Shown one piece after another: positions 37,431 to 47,793 of a DNA stretch of 64,000 nucleotides. The notes beneath the pieces are model-generated. The model was not told the DNA's origin. It ran no database searches and worked only from the letters and a program-made list of their open reading frames with translations. Position 1 is the stretch's first letter. Each line of letters begins with the position of its first letter. The DNA lies in the NCBI GenBank assembly GCA_032251355.1, contig JAVVDV010000008.1:1-64000 (forward strand), in the 5' to 3' direction. Origin of the DNA: GCA-2722315 sp032251355 (GTDB lineage: Bacteria; Pseudomonadota; Gammaproteobacteria; Xanthomonadales; Wenzhouxiangellaceae). The translations under genes were made by a program, and so were the position numbers.

Positions 37431-37506
37431 CCGTTCGGGCGACGGATTCGGGCCTTCGCTTGCGGGCGTATGCAGAGACTTTCAGGCTGGAATCCGAAAA
37501 AAACAC

Positions 37507-37536
37507 TGGAAGTCGTGCGGCGGTCTGCTCTATAAT
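37507..37536 (+). promoter_or_regulatory. Candidate hupB promoter
   Basis: A perfect TATAAT at 37531-37536 has only a weak -35 (TGGAAG, 37507-37512) 18 bp before it. The 184-nt leader that follows contains a GGCCGGGTTAGCC-type hairpin. Together they occupy the lon-hupB gap of 290 bp. Confidence 0.45.
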
Positions 37537-37720
37537 CGTATGCTTGGCCGGGTTAGCCGGGAGGCCACGGGGGCATCGCACTACAGACTCCTGTTGATGG
37601 TCGGTACCGGCTGAGCTACCATGGACGCGTGCATCGGCCTCGTAAGTGTCGACTTGCGTGATTGGATCCAAGGGGTGCCGATCGCCTACAACCCAAAGAA
37701 TTTTCGGAGCTACCAAAATC

Positions 37721-37993
37721 ATGAACAAAGCAGAATTTATCGAGTCGGTTGCCGACAAGGCTGGCCTGACCAAAGCCGATGCAGGTCGCGCATTTGATGC
37801 CATCGTCGAAACGCTGGGCAAGCAGTTGAAGAAGGGCGACAGCGTGTCGCTGATCGGTTTCGGCACGTTTTCGGTCAAGAAGCGCGCCGCGCGCACCGGC
37901 CGCAACCCGGCAACCGGTGAGACCATCAAAATCAAGGCTTCCAAGTCGCCTGCGTTCAAGCCCGGCAAGGCATTCAAGGACGCGATAAAATAA
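37721..37993 (+). CDS. hupB: DNA-binding protein HU
   Basis: This 90-residue nucleoid protein starts MNKAEFIESVADKAGL. The HU signature GFGTFSVKKRAARTGRNP covers the beta-arm base and the proline that intercalates into DNA, and the C-terminus ends PAFKPGKAFKDAIK. It forms dimers that bend DNA without sequence specificity. CGGAG precedes the start by about 12 nt. tRNA-Val starts 13 bp after the stop. Confidence 0.97.
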   Translation: MNKAEFIESVADKAGLTKADAGRAFDAIVETLGKQLKKGDSVSLIGFGTFSVKKRAARTGRNPATGETIKIKASKSPAFKPGKAFKDAIK

Positions 37994-38006
37994 CGAACAG
38001 CGTCCC

Positions 38007-38082
38007 GGGTGCTTAGCTCAGTTGGGAGAGCATCGCCCTTACAAGGCGAGGGTCGGCGGTTCGAGCCCGTCAGCACCCACCA
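38007..38082 (+). tRNA. tRNA-Val (TAC)
   Basis: This 76-nt cloverleaf with encoded CCA has the acceptor stem GGGTGCT/AGCACCC and anticodon loop CTTACAA (anticodon TAC). It lies between hupB and tRNA-Asp. Confidence 0.95.
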
Positions 38083-38087
38083 GGTTC

Positions 38088-38164
38088 GGAGTGGTAGTTC
38101 AGTTGGTTAGAATACCGGCCTGTCACGCCGGGGGTCGCGGGTTCGAGTCCCGTCCACTCCGCCA
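38088..38164 (+). tRNA. tRNA-Asp (GTC)
   Basis: This 77-nt cloverleaf with encoded CCA has the acceptor stem GGAGTGG/CCACTCC and anticodon loop CTGTCAC (anticodon GTC). It is followed directly by a terminator. Confidence 0.95.
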
Positions 38165-38172
38165 CAACGAGA

Positions 38173-38203
38173 ACGGGGCGCCAGATCGGCGCCCCGTTTT
38201 TTT
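38173..38203 (+). terminator. Rho-independent terminator after hupB-tRNA-Val-tRNA-Asp
   Basis: A perfect 10-bp stem, ACGGGGCGCC/GGCGCCCCGT, with loop AGATC is followed by seven T residues (38197-38203). Confidence 0.93.
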
Positions 38204-38267
38204 ACCCGCCACCGGTCCTTGATGCACGGTACCGGTCGCTATCGAACGTTCCAGGACTTCGCTCAAC

Positions 38268-40166
38268 ATGCTGCAAGCCATTCGTGATCGGATGACCGGT
38301 GTCGTCGCCTTCGTCATCCTCGGATTCATTGCGATCCCGTTCGTGTTTTTCGGGCTGGAAAGCTATACCACCACGGTGCCACGGGATGCGGTTGCGCGCG
38401 TCGGCGACCTGGAAATCTCGCAGGTCGATTTCCAGCGAGAGTTCGCGCAGTATCGTGCCCGCCTGCGTGACGAGCAGGGCGATGCCTACAACGAGCTGGC
38501 GGTCAACCGGCCCGAAACCCGGCGCGAGTTTCTCGACAGCATGATCGACCGTCGCCTGCTGATTCACCACGCCCAGCAGATGGGTATGGCGGTCAGCCCG
38601 GCGACGCTGGCCGAGGTCATTCGCAACATTCCGGCGTTCCAGGTCAACGGGCAGTTCAACGCCGATATCTATCGGCAACGCCTGCTGGCCAACGGTGAAA
38701 CGGTGGCCTCGTTCGAGCGCCAGGTTGCCAGTGACATCCTGGTCCAGATGTTGCCCAACGGCGTGACCGGTTCGAGCATCGTCACCAGTGCCGATATCGA
38801 TCGCTGGCTGACCGCACAGATGGAAACGCGCGATATCGCCTGGTTGGCCGTCGACAGCCGACCGTGGCGCGATGAGGTGGTGATCGGCGATGACGACATC
38901 GAGGCCTTCTACCGCGACAACACCGCGCGCTTCATGCGTCCCGAACGCATCGCGCTCGAATACATCGAGTTGCAAACCGAGCCGATGGTGGCCGATCAGG
39001 CCATTCCCGAAGACCAGTTGCGCGAGCGTTACGAGGCGGTCAAGTCCCGCTTCATGACCCCGGAGCGCCGCCGCGCCGCCCATATCCTGTTTGCCATCGG
39101 TCCGGACCAGGATGCAGAGCAGGCCCGCGAGCAGGCCGAGCAGGCCGCGGCACGGCTGGCCGCCGGCGAGTCTTTCGCCGCCCTTGCCGAAGAACTGTCC
39201 GACGATCCGGTCTCGGCCGCCAACGGCGGTGATCTGGGCTGGATCGAACCCGATGTAATGATGCCGGAGTTCGAACAGGCGCTTTATGAACTTGATGAGA
39301 CTGCGGTGTCGGCGCCGGTGCAGACTGATTTCGGCTGGCATCTGATCCAGCTCACCGAGCTCGAAGCCCCGCGCGGACAGAGTTTTGAGGAAGCGCGGGA
39401 CGAGATCGCCGCGGAAGTTCGCGAGGAGCGTGCCGACGATCTCTACGTCGAGCTCAGCGATCGCCTGGTCGACATGGTCTATGCCGATCCCACCGGGCTT
39501 GCGGCCATCGCCGAAGATCTGGGCCTGGAGCTGCAAAGCGCGGGTCCCTTTTCGCGCTTCGGCGCCCCGGGCGTGCTGGCCGACCCGCAGGTGCTGGAGG
39601 CGGCGTTCTCCGAGCTGGTGCTGGTCGAACGGCAGGCGTCGGAGCTGATCGAGGTTGGCCGCAACCATGCCGTCGTTGTGCATGTAACCGAGCATCAGCC
39701 GTCCGAACCGCGACCGCTGGATGATGTGCGCGAGGAAATCGTCAACCAGCTCACCGCCGAGCGCGCACGTGACCGCGCTCGCGAGATCGCCGAAGCCTGG
39801 CTGGCCGAATTACGGGCCGGCGACGTCGATCTTGAAGCACTGGCCGAGCGCGAGCAGCTCGAGGTTCAGACCGCGGCAGCCACGCGCCGCAGTTTCGAAC
39901 TGGGTGGGCAGGTGCTCGAAGCCCTGTTCCGGCTGCCGGTGCCGGCAGACGGTGAATCGAACTGGGATGTGCTCGGTCGTGGCGACCAGTGGTTGCTGGT
40001 GCGACTCGACCAGGTCCGACCCGGTGACCCGGCCGCTGCCGATGCGGCCCAGCGCCAGAGTGCGCGCCAGCAGATTCGCTTCGCGCGCGCCCAGGGCGAA
40101 TTCGAAGGCCTGCTGGAGTGGCTGCGCGCCAACACCGAAATCGAGGTCGCAGCCGAGCGCCTGTGA
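38268..40166 (+). CDS. ppiD: PpiD-type periplasmic folding chaperone / SurA_N-parvulin protein
   Basis: This 632-residue protein has a single N-terminal membrane anchor (GVVAFVILGFIAIPFVFFGL) that places the rest in the periplasm. Next come a SurA_N-like helical domain (DFQREFAQYRARLRD..RRLLIHHAQQMG), a parvulin PPIase core (RRAAHILFAIG, GGDLGWIEPDVMMPEFEQAL, SAPVQTDFGWHLIQL) and a second helical arm. It assists outer-membrane and secreted proteins near the Sec translocon. Its position after lon-hupB is the usual one for ppiD. Confidence 0.93.
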   Translation: MLQAIRDRMTGVVAFVILGFIAIPFVFFGLESYTTTVPRDAVARVGDLEISQVDFQREFAQYRARLRDEQGDAYNELAVNRPETRREFLDSMIDRRLLIHHAQQMGMAVSPATLAEVIRNIPAFQVNGQFNADIYRQRLLANGETVASFERQVASDILVQMLPNGVTGSSIVTSADIDRWLTAQMETRDIAWLAVDSRPWRDEVVIGDDDIEAFYRDNTARFMRPERIALEYIELQTEPMVADQAIPEDQLRERYEAVKSRFMTPERRRAAHILFAIGPDQDAEQAREQAEQAAARLAAGESFAALAEELSDDPVSAANGGDLGWIEPDVMMPEFEQALYELDETAVSAPVQTDFGWHLIQLTELEAPRGQSFEEARDEIAAEVREERADDLYVELSDRLVDMVYADPTGLAAIAEDLGLELQSAGPFSRFGAPGVLADPQVLEAAFSELVLVERQASELIEVGRNHAVVVHVTEHQPSEPRPLDDVREEIVNQLTAERARDRAREIAEAWLAELRAGDVDLEALAEREQLEVQTAAATRRSFELGGQVLEALFRLPVPADGESNWDVLGRGDQWLLVRLDQVRPGDPAAADAAQRQSARQQIRFARAQGEFEGLLEWLRANTEIEVAAERL

Positions 40167-40200
40167 GGGACGCAGGGCGGACCGGCCGGGCCGCGATCGA

Positions 40201-40989
40201 CTAGGAATTCAGCCCGGCCATCCCGACGATGTTGTAGCCGGCATCGACGTAGGTGATCTCGCCGGTGATGCCGGCGGCGTAGTCCGAGCATAAGAATGCC
40301 GCAGCATTGCCGACATCCTCGATCGACACGCTGCGCCGCAACGGTGCCGTGGTCTCGACATGATCGAGCATGGCTCGGAATTTCGCAATGCCGGCCGCGG
40401 CCAGGGTCTTGATCGGACCGGCCGAAATGCCGTTGACGCGAATACCCTCCGGTCCCAAGCCGTGCGCGAGGTAGCGCACCGAGGCTTCCAGCGAAGCCTT
40501 TGCAAGGCCCATCACGTTGTAGCTGGGCATCGCGCGCACCGCACCGAGATACGACAGCGTCAGCAGCGCGCCGTTGCGCCCTTGCATCAGCGGGCGTGCG
40601 GCCTTGGCCAGCGCGGCGAAACTGTAGCTGGAGATATCGTGCGCGATCCGGAACCCCTCGCGCGAAACCACGTCGGCAAACTCGCCCTCGACCTGGTCGC
40701 GCGGGGCGAAGCCGACGGCGTGGACAACGATATCGAGTTGGCCCCATTCGCGCTGCAAGGTATCGAATACCGCCTCGATCTGATCGTCGTAGGCGACATC
40801 CAGCGGCAGCACCAGCGACGAGCCGGTCTGCTCGGCGATCTTGTCGACGCGTGACTTGAGCTTGTCGTTCTGGTAGGTAAAGGCGAGCTCGGCACCTTCG
40901 CGATGCATCGCCTCGGCGATGCCCCAGGCAATCGAGCGCGCACTTGCAACACCGACAATCAGCGCGCGTTTTCCTTTAAGTAATGGCAT
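40201..40989 (-). CDS. fabI: Enoyl-ACP reductase (NADH) FabI
   Basis: This 262-residue short-chain dehydrogenase family protein has the ATG read from 40989 (MPLLKGKRALIVGVAS). The FabI-type cofactor loop GVASARSIAWGIA replaces the usual TGxxxGIG. The catalytic pair is Y and K in SYNVMGLAKASLE, with the second tyrosine in LSYLGAVRAMPSYN. The C-terminus GEITYVDAGYNIVG is typical. It performs the last reduction in each fatty-acid elongation cycle. It is convergent with ppiD. Confidence 0.96.
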   Translation of the reverse strand: MPLLKGKRALIVGVASARSIAWGIAEAMHREGAELAFTYQNDKLKSRVDKIAEQTGSSLVLPLDVAYDDQIEAVFDTLQREWGQLDIVVHAVGFAPRDQVEGEFADVVSREGFRIAHDISSYSFAALAKAARPLMQGRNGALLTLSYLGAVRAMPSYNVMGLAKASLEASVRYLAHGLGPEGIRVNGISAGPIKTLAAAGIAKFRAMLDHVETTAPLRRSVSIEDVGNAAAFLCSDYAAGITGEITYVDAGYNIVGMAGLNS

Positions 40990-41037
40990 GGACTTTCGTC
41001 TCCAGGCAACGCCGCGAGGACGCGGCAAGCAGTGAAC

Positions 41038-41113
41038 TGGTGCCCCGGGCAGGAGTCGAACCTGCGACCTGCCGCTTAGGAGGCGGCTGCTCTATCCGCT
41101 GAGCTACCGAGGC
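41038..41113 (-). tRNA. tRNA-Arg (CCT)
   Basis: This 76-nt cloverleaf on the minus strand has encoded CCA (TGG at 41038-41040). The acceptor stem is GCCTCGG/CCGGGGC, and the anticodon loop is CTCCTAA (anticodon CCT). Confidence 0.94.
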
Positions 41114-41155
41114 GGGCAAGCGCGCATGGTAGCAAATTCACACTCCGCCACCGGC

Positions 41156-42253
41156 TCACTCGCTCGCCTTGGACCCTGTGCCGAAGCTGTCGCCCAGCAG
41201 CTCGCCGCGCCAGCCGTTCAGCCAGTCGCAGCTGCCGGTCTGGACCAGTCGGGTCAGGTCGCGCTTGCTGGCGATCAGGGTCGGCTCGACGCCGAGCTGT
41301 TCGCCGGCCGCGCGCACGGTGTTCTGCAGATGCTTGATCTGCGCGCGTTGGTCCGGGGTCAGTGGCGCCAGCGTGGGTGGACGCTGGAAGGGTCGGGGTG
41401 TGGCCCGGATGAGTTCGGTCAGCACCGCGAGTTGACGCCGGGGCATTTTTTCGATCGCGGCCAGCCGGGTCTCCAGCGCCGCGTCGTCGGGCCGGAGCCG
41501 GGCGGCAGCCAGCAGGGCCGGGTCGGGCACGACGAAGCCGCGCGGAAGATTGCGCGCGCGCGCGGTCTGGTCGCGCCACTGCGCCATACGGGTCAGGCGC
41601 TCCAGTTCAGCGTCGTTCAGGCCAGCTGCCCCGCGTATGCGCTCGACCGGATCCGCCTCCTGTTGCCAGCGTCTCAGCAGCCGTCTGCAGTCTTCCTCCA
41701 GCCATTCACGCCGGCCGAGGCGATCGAGACCCTCGAGCATGCGCTCGCGCATCGCCGGCAGCGCGATCACGTCATCGGCGGCGTAGTCCAGCCAGGCCTG
41801 GGGCAATGGCCGCCGCAGCCAGTCATTGCGGCCCAGCCCGCCGGGCAGTTCGATGGCCAGCAGTTCGCGCGCCAGATCCTCGTAGCGCAGTTGCAGCGGG
41901 TGGCCGAGCAATGCGGCGGCGCGCTGGGTGTCGAACAGAGGCTCGGGCAGCACGCCGGCAATGCGGTCGAATACCTCGAGGTCTTCGCCGACACTGTGCA
42001 GGATCTTGCAGGTGGTCGGCTGTTGCAACAGTTCGCCGATGGTGGCAGACAGCGGCTCGGCGTCAATCATCACCGGGTCGACCAGCCACACGTGTTTGCC
42101 ATCGCTGAACTGCAACAGTCCCGGGTTGGGGTGCCAGGTGCGCTCGCGCACGAATTCGGTATCGACGCCGAGCGCGTCGGCCGCGGCCAGCTCGGGCGCA
42201 TGCTGCAGCAATGCCTCGGAGGTATCGACAAGATGAACGGTGGGGGCGGGCAT
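41156..42253 (-). CDS. rnd: Ribonuclease D
   Basis: This 365-residue protein is a DEDD-type 3'-5' exonuclease. Exo I is in LGVDTEFVRERT, Exo II in KILHSVGEDLEVF and Exo III in WLDYAADDVIALPAM, giving the Asp/Glu metal ligands and the DEDDy tyrosine. One or two HRDC domains form the C-terminal half (RMAQWRDQTARARNLPRGFVV). It trims tRNA precursors, and the gene lies next to tRNA-Arg. It starts at an ATG read from 42253, divergent from the FGE-like gene. Confidence 0.94.
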   Translation of the reverse strand: MPAPTVHLVDTSEALLQHAPELAAADALGVDTEFVRERTWHPNPGLLQFSDGKHVWLVDPVMIDAEPLSATIGELLQQPTTCKILHSVGEDLEVFDRIAGVLPEPLFDTQRAAALLGHPLQLRYEDLARELLAIELPGGLGRNDWLRRPLPQAWLDYAADDVIALPAMRERMLEGLDRLGRREWLEEDCRRLLRRWQQEADPVERIRGAAGLNDAELERLTRMAQWRDQTARARNLPRGFVVPDPALLAAARLRPDDAALETRLAAIEKMPRRQLAVLTELIRATPRPFQRPPTLAPLTPDQRAQIKHLQNTVRAAGEQLGVEPTLIASKRDLTRLVQTGSCDWLNGWRGELLGDSFGTGSKASE

Positions 42254-42315
42254 TGGCAGGCCTGTGGGATCGCGCTACCATGGTAGCTGATTCTTTCCTC
42301 GCGCCAGGTTGATGC

Positions 42316-43680
42316 ATGCGCCCAGGCCCGCTCGGTTGGCCCGCTCGAATCGTTGCTGCCGCTTTGCTGGCACTCGGTCCCGTGCCGGGTTCGGCGCAGT
42401 CGGTGGATGTTGAGTCCGTCGACCGCAATCCGCTCGTACGCGATGCGCGCTGGCTCGTACCGGGCCCGCATCAACTGCTGAATCCGGGCCGCGAAGCCCT
42501 CGAGCAGGCGCTGCGTGAACGGTTGGACCAGCAACGATTCGAGGATGCCGAGCAACTTCTGCCGGCACTGTCGCTGCTGGGTGCCGACGATGAACGCCGC
42601 GCGGATGTTCGAGCTGCCATTGATCAGGCGCGCCTGCGCTGGAAAGACGACCAGCGCGCGCGTTTCGACGAGGCCCTGGCGCAGGGCCGATTCGAGCACG
42701 CCGAGGCGATGATCGCCGAGCTGGTCGCGCTCGGGCTGGCCCCGGATGACATTTCCGAGCTGCGCGATCGGCTGGATGATGCGCGCCAGTACGGGGGTCG
42801 TCAGCCGGGGTCTCAGTTTCAGGAGCGGTTGCCGGGCGACAGCACGCCCGGGCCGGTCATGGTGGTAATCCCGGCCGGCAGTTTCCTGATGGGTTCGGAC
42901 CGGCGCGAGCCGGGCCATATCGGCCACGAATGGCCGCGCCATCGGGTTCGCTTTGCGCGTGGATTTGCGTTGGCGCGTAACGAGACCACGGTTGGTCAGT
43001 TCGGACGATTTATCGCCGAGACCGGGTACGTTACTGATGCCGAAAAAGCCGGTGCGGCGCCGGTCTATCTGCTCTCGACCGGCCGTATTGCAAGACATCC
43101 CGACATCAGCTGGCGCGAGGATTATTCGGGCCGACCGGCCGATGACGAACTGCCGGTCATCCACGTTTCCTGGAATGATGCGGTGGCCTACGCGAGCTGG
43201 CTGGCTGAGCGCACCGGTGCGCCGTACCGGCTGCCGAGCGAGGCTGAATTCGAGTACGCGCTGCGAGCCGGTACTGCGAGCCGTTACTGGTGGGGCGACG
43301 CGGCGCCGAGTTCGCCGACCGAGAACGTAACCGGCGGTTTCGACCGGCTGCGCGGGGACCGGCGCTGGCGGGTCGCATTCGAGTTCTATCGCGACGATTT
43401 CTGGGGCCCGGCGCCGGTCGGAAGCCTGGCCGCCAACCCGTTCGGACTCTACGACATGGGCGGCAACGTCATGGAGTGGGTGGCCGACTGCTGGCACGAC
43501 AGCTACGGCCGTGCCCCGGCCGACGGCAGCGCCTGGGTCAACCCCGGCTGCCCGCGCCGGGTGCTGCGAGGCGGCTCATGGAGTGCCACCCCGGACATGA
43601 GCCGTTCGGCCTACCGCCTCGCTGCGCGCACCGACAGCACCGATCCGCGTGCCGGGTTTCGGGTTGCGCGCGATCTTTGA
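42316..43680 (+). CDS. Exported FGE/SUMF1-domain protein
   Basis: The protein has 454 residues. A signal peptide (PARIVAAALLALGPVPGSAQ) precedes a helical, repeat-like region (about 55-160, LDQQRFEDAEQLLPALSLLG, FDEALAQGRFEHAEAMIAEL). The C-terminal formylglycine-generating-enzyme fold (about 178-454) has VVIPAGSFLMGSD, NETTVGQFGRF, PVIHVSWNDAVAYASWLA, YRLPSEAEFEYALRAG, MGGNVMEWVADCW and RVLRGGSW. True FGEs activate sulfatases using two cysteines; here one is in VADCWHD and one in NPGCPRR. No sulfatase is nearby, so a non-enzymatic binding role, as in many bacterial FGE-sulfatase proteins, is as likely. Confidence 0.85.
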   Translation: MRPGPLGWPARIVAAALLALGPVPGSAQSVDVESVDRNPLVRDARWLVPGPHQLLNPGREALEQALRERLDQQRFEDAEQLLPALSLLGADDERRADVRAAIDQARLRWKDDQRARFDEALAQGRFEHAEAMIAELVALGLAPDDISELRDRLDDARQYGGRQPGSQFQERLPGDSTPGPVMVVIPAGSFLMGSDRREPGHIGHEWPRHRVRFARGFALARNETTVGQFGRFIAETGYVTDAEKAGAAPVYLLSTGRIARHPDISWREDYSGRPADDELPVIHVSWNDAVAYASWLAERTGAPYRLPSEAEFEYALRAGTASRYWWGDAAPSSPTENVTGGFDRLRGDRRWRVAFEFYRDDFWGPAPVGSLAANPFGLYDMGGNVMEWVADCWHDSYGRAPADGSAWVNPGCPRRVLRGGSWSATPDMSRSAYRLAARTDSTDPRAGFRVARDL

Positions 43681-43688
43681 AGCTTGCC

Positions 43689-45086
43689 TTAGCGACTGCC
43701 GAGCTTGCGCGCCAGTGTGTTGCGACCGATTCCCAGTCGTGTGGCGGCTTCGCCGATGCGTCCGTTGCAGGCGGAGATCGCTTCGTCGATCAGGCAGCGC
43801 TCGAGTTCATCGGTCGCCTCCTGCATCAGGCCCGATCCATCATCCGTCAGCCGTTGGCGCGCCCAGCGGCGCAGCGCCTGCTGCCAGTCCTCGCCGACCG
43901 AGCTGGCCTGATCGGCCGCCATCGGCAGATCGTCGACGGTAATCTCCGGTCCCGGCACCAGCACGCTCAAGCGGCGGCACAGGTTGACTAATTCACGGAT
44001 GTTACCGGGCCAGTCGTAGCCTTCCAGGCAGGCGAGCGCCTCCCGCGACAGTGTCTTGAGCGCCTGCCCGGTCTCGCGCGCAGCTTGCGCCAGGTAGTGA
44101 TCCAGCAGCGGCGCGATGTCCTCGCGACGCTCGCGCAACGGCGGCAGGCGCAACTGCACCACGTCCAGGCGATGGTAGAGATCCTCACGGAAGCGTCCGC
44201 GCGCGACTTCGTCGGCCAGATCATGATGGGTTGCCGCGATCAGCCGCACATCGGCGCGCTGTGGCCGGGTCGAACCAAGACGGTAGAAGTCGCCCTCGGC
44301 CAGCACACGCAGCAGCCGGGTCTGCAGCCCGGCCGGCATGTCGCCGATCTCGTCGAGCAACAGGGTGCCGCCGGCGGCCTGCTCGAAGTGACCGGCGCGC
44401 GCGCGATCGGCGCCGCTGAACGCCCCCTTTTCATGGCCGAACAATTCCGATTCCAGCAGTTCGGCTGGAATTGCGGCGACATTGATGGCGACGAACGGAC
44501 CCTTGGCGCGCGGCGAGTTCTCGTGCAGAGCGCGTGCGACCTGTTCCTTGCCGGTTCCGGACTCGCCGATCAACAGCACGCCCAACTCGGTGGCGGCAAG
44601 CCGACCGATGGTTCGAAACAGCTGGACCATGGCCGGTGCGCGGCCGATCAGACGCGATTGCGGGTCAGCAGTCGGTACCTGATCCTCTGCGCTGGGCATT
44701 GGTCGTTGCATGGCCCGCTGGACCAGGTCGGCGGCCCGGTCCAGTTCGAACGGCTTGGGCAACAGGTCGAATGCCCCCTGGGCGAGCAGGTCGACGCTGC
44801 TGTCGAGGTCGGCATAGGCCGTCATGATGATCACCGGCACGGTCGGACGCCGCGTCTTGAGTTCGACCAGCAGCGCGCGTCCGTCCATGCCCGGCATGCG
44901 CAGGTCGGACAGCACGACGGCGGGCACGTCAGCAGTCACCGGGGTCTCGATCAGCGCTTCAAGCACGTCTTCGGCACGCTCGAAGCCTTGTGCCTGGAAG
45001 CCGGCCTGCTCGAGTGCGCGTTGCAGCACCTTCCGGATCGAGGCATCATCATCGACGATCCAGACCGGGCCGGCTGACGTGCTCAC
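43689..45086 (-). CDS. ntrC: Nitrogen regulation response regulator NtrC
   Basis: This 465-residue protein has a receiver domain with acidic pocket D12-D13, phospho-acceptor D61 (VVLSDLRMPG) and K111. The AAA+ sigma-54 activator domain has Walker A GESGTGKE (174-181) and Walker B LLLDEIGDMP. The sigma-54 contact loop reads GAFSGA (221-226) rather than the usual GAFTGA, a conservative Thr-to-Ser change. A Fis-type helix-turn-helix ends the protein (IGEAATRLGIGRNTLARKL). It activates nitrogen-scavenging promoters such as the porin-glnK-amtB one in this window. It overlaps ntrB by 4 nt. Confidence 0.94.
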   Translation of the reverse strand: MSTSAGPVWIVDDDASIRKVLQRALEQAGFQAQGFERAEDVLEALIETPVTADVPAVVLSDLRMPGMDGRALLVELKTRRPTVPVIIMTAYADLDSSVDLLAQGAFDLLPKPFELDRAADLVQRAMQRPMPSAEDQVPTADPQSRLIGRAPAMVQLFRTIGRLAATELGVLLIGESGTGKEQVARALHENSPRAKGPFVAINVAAIPAELLESELFGHEKGAFSGADRARAGHFEQAAGGTLLLDEIGDMPAGLQTRLLRVLAEGDFYRLGSTRPQRADVRLIAATHHDLADEVARGRFREDLYHRLDVVQLRLPPLRERREDIAPLLDHYLAQAARETGQALKTLSREALACLEGYDWPGNIRELVNLCRRLSVLVPGPEITVDDLPMAADQASSVGEDWQQALRRWARQRLTDDGSGLMQEATDELERCLIDEAISACNGRIGEAATRLGIGRNTLARKLGSR

Positions 45087-46129
45087 GTCGCCTGCTCCAG
45101 CGGCAGCAGCACGCGAAACACGGTATGGCCGGGGCTGCTGGAATACTCGATCTGGCCGCCGTGGCGTTCGACGATGTCCTGCGCGATCGACAACCCCAGG
45201 CCCGATCCGTCGGCACGCGAGGTGACCAAGGGAAAGAACAGCGAGCCGGCCAGCTCCTCGGGCACACCACAGCCGTCATCGACCACCTCCACGACCAGCG
45301 CCAGTCGGTGCGGTTGGCCGGCCCAGGTCAGCCGCCGCGCCGCGCGCGTTCTGAGCACCACGTGATGGGCACCGGCCTGCAAGGCGTTGCGGCCAAGGTT
45401 GAGCAGTGCGCGCAGCATCTGGTCGGCGTCCAGCGCGATCTCGGGAAGACTGGGGTCGTAATCATGCTCGATCCGTACGCCGCTGCCGGCCTCGTTCCGG
45501 AGCAATTCGGAGAGCCGGCCGAGCACGGCATGAATGTTTTGCAGGTTGACCTTCATTGCCTGGGTCGGCGAGAGCATTTCGCCGATCAGTCGATCCAGTC
45601 GGTCGACTTCGCGCCCGATGATGCCGGCCATTTCGCGCGCTTCCGGGGCGTCGAGCATCCGCTCGAGCATCTGTGCCGCGCCCTTGAGCCCGGCCAACGG
45701 GTTGCGGATCTCATGCGCCAGTTGCTGGACGACGCGCTGCGAGAGTCCGCGCCGTTCGAGCAGCGCATGGTCCTCGCGCGCCTGGCGTCGCAACGTTGCA
45801 TCCCGAAGTTCCAGCAGGATCTGACCACTGCCCAGCGGCGTGATCTCGGCATCGAGCAGTCGCTCGGCACCCTCGCTTTCAGGCAGCGAGAGGCCGACGG
45901 CAGCCAGCGTCTGGTTGGCTCGCCGGGCATGCTGCATCAGTTCATGCAGACCGCTGTGGTCCAGCAGCCGGTTCAGCCTGCGGTCGAGTCCGGGCTGGCG
46001 GCGCGAGAGGCCGAACAACTCTTCGGCCGCGGCATTCAGTCGCTTTGCGGTACCGTCGGGCTCGAGCAGGACCAGCGCGGTCTGCATCTGCTCGATGAGG
46101 ACGGAGTCCGGTGAAGCTTGCATGTTCAT
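45083..46129 (-). CDS. ntrB: Nitrogen regulation sensor kinase NtrB
   Basis: This 348-residue cytoplasmic kinase has a PAS-like sensor (about 8-115, TALVLLEPDGTAKRLNAAAE), the phospho-acceptor H139 in LAHEIRNPLAG, and an ATPase domain with N-box NLGRNALQAG, G1 VVDDGCGVP and G2 SRADGSGLGLSIA. It phosphorylates NtrC at low nitrogen and is switched to phosphatase by PII, which is encoded beyond it. ntrB comes first in the ntrB-ntrC pair and overlaps ntrC by 4 nt. Confidence 0.93.
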   Translation of the reverse strand: MNMQASPDSVLIEQMQTALVLLEPDGTAKRLNAAAEELFGLSRRQPGLDRRLNRLLDHSGLHELMQHARRANQTLAAVGLSLPESEGAERLLDAEITPLGSGQILLELRDATLRRQAREDHALLERRGLSQRVVQQLAHEIRNPLAGLKGAAQMLERMLDAPEAREMAGIIGREVDRLDRLIGEMLSPTQAMKVNLQNIHAVLGRLSELLRNEAGSGVRIEHDYDPSLPEIALDADQMLRALLNLGRNALQAGAHHVVLRTRAARRLTWAGQPHRLALVVEVVDDGCGVPEELAGSLFFPLVTSRADGSGLGLSIAQDIVERHGGQIEYSSSPGHTVFRVLLPLEQAT

Positions 46130-46182
46130 CAGGTCGAAGAATACCCGGATTCGGCGTTTGCCAATCCCGCAATCCAGAAATT

Positions 46183-46286
46183 GCCGGGTTAATGCCCGGC
46201 CTTAAACGGCCGGGGCCGCGAAGCGAAGGCATTTGCGGACTTGCGCCGCAAATGCCGTGCAACGAATACCGTAGGTATTTCGTTGC
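46183..46286. repeat. Cluster of four stem-loops upstream of ntrB
   Basis: Consecutive inverted repeats: GCCGGG/CCCGGC (46183-46200); CCGGCC/GGCCGG (46196-46213), overlapping the first; a perfect 11-bp pair GGCATTTGCGG/CCGCAAATGCC (46228-46256); and GCAACGAATACC with GGTATTTCGTTGC, one base bulged (46259-46286). No reading frame explains them. They could be a structured RNA, a small non-autonomous element or an ntrB leader structure. Confidence 0.6.
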
Positions 46287-46298
46287 CAGATTAATAGT

Positions 46299-46330
46299 AA
46301 AAAAAGCGGGCACCGCAAGGGGTGCCCGCT
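46299..46330 (-). terminator. Rho-independent terminator of the porin-glnK-amtB operon
   Basis: On the minus strand AGCGGGCACC/GGTGCCCGCT forms a perfect 10-bp stem around CCTTGC and runs into a T tract (A residues at 46299-46305 on the plus strand). It lies 159 bp after amtB; the stretch between (46331-46488) has further GC-rich palindromes (GCCCGGCCGG and CCCGGCCCCGGGGGCC) but no gene. Confidence 0.85.
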
Positions 46331-46488
46331 AAAACAGCCCCACGGGGAAAGGGCTGACGGACGCAACAATTCGACCTGGCCTGGAGGAGAGCCCGGCCGG
46401 CGGGGCCGGGCGATTGCATGCAACGGGAGATGCAGGCCGAATTGCGTATCCCGGCCCCGGGGGCCGGGAATCCCTATGACCGGTACTT

Positions 46489-47751
<1,263 letters not shown>

Positions 47752-47793
47752 GTCAAGTCCTCCGAGTTCGTTTGAAAGATTCAGATCTGCCCA

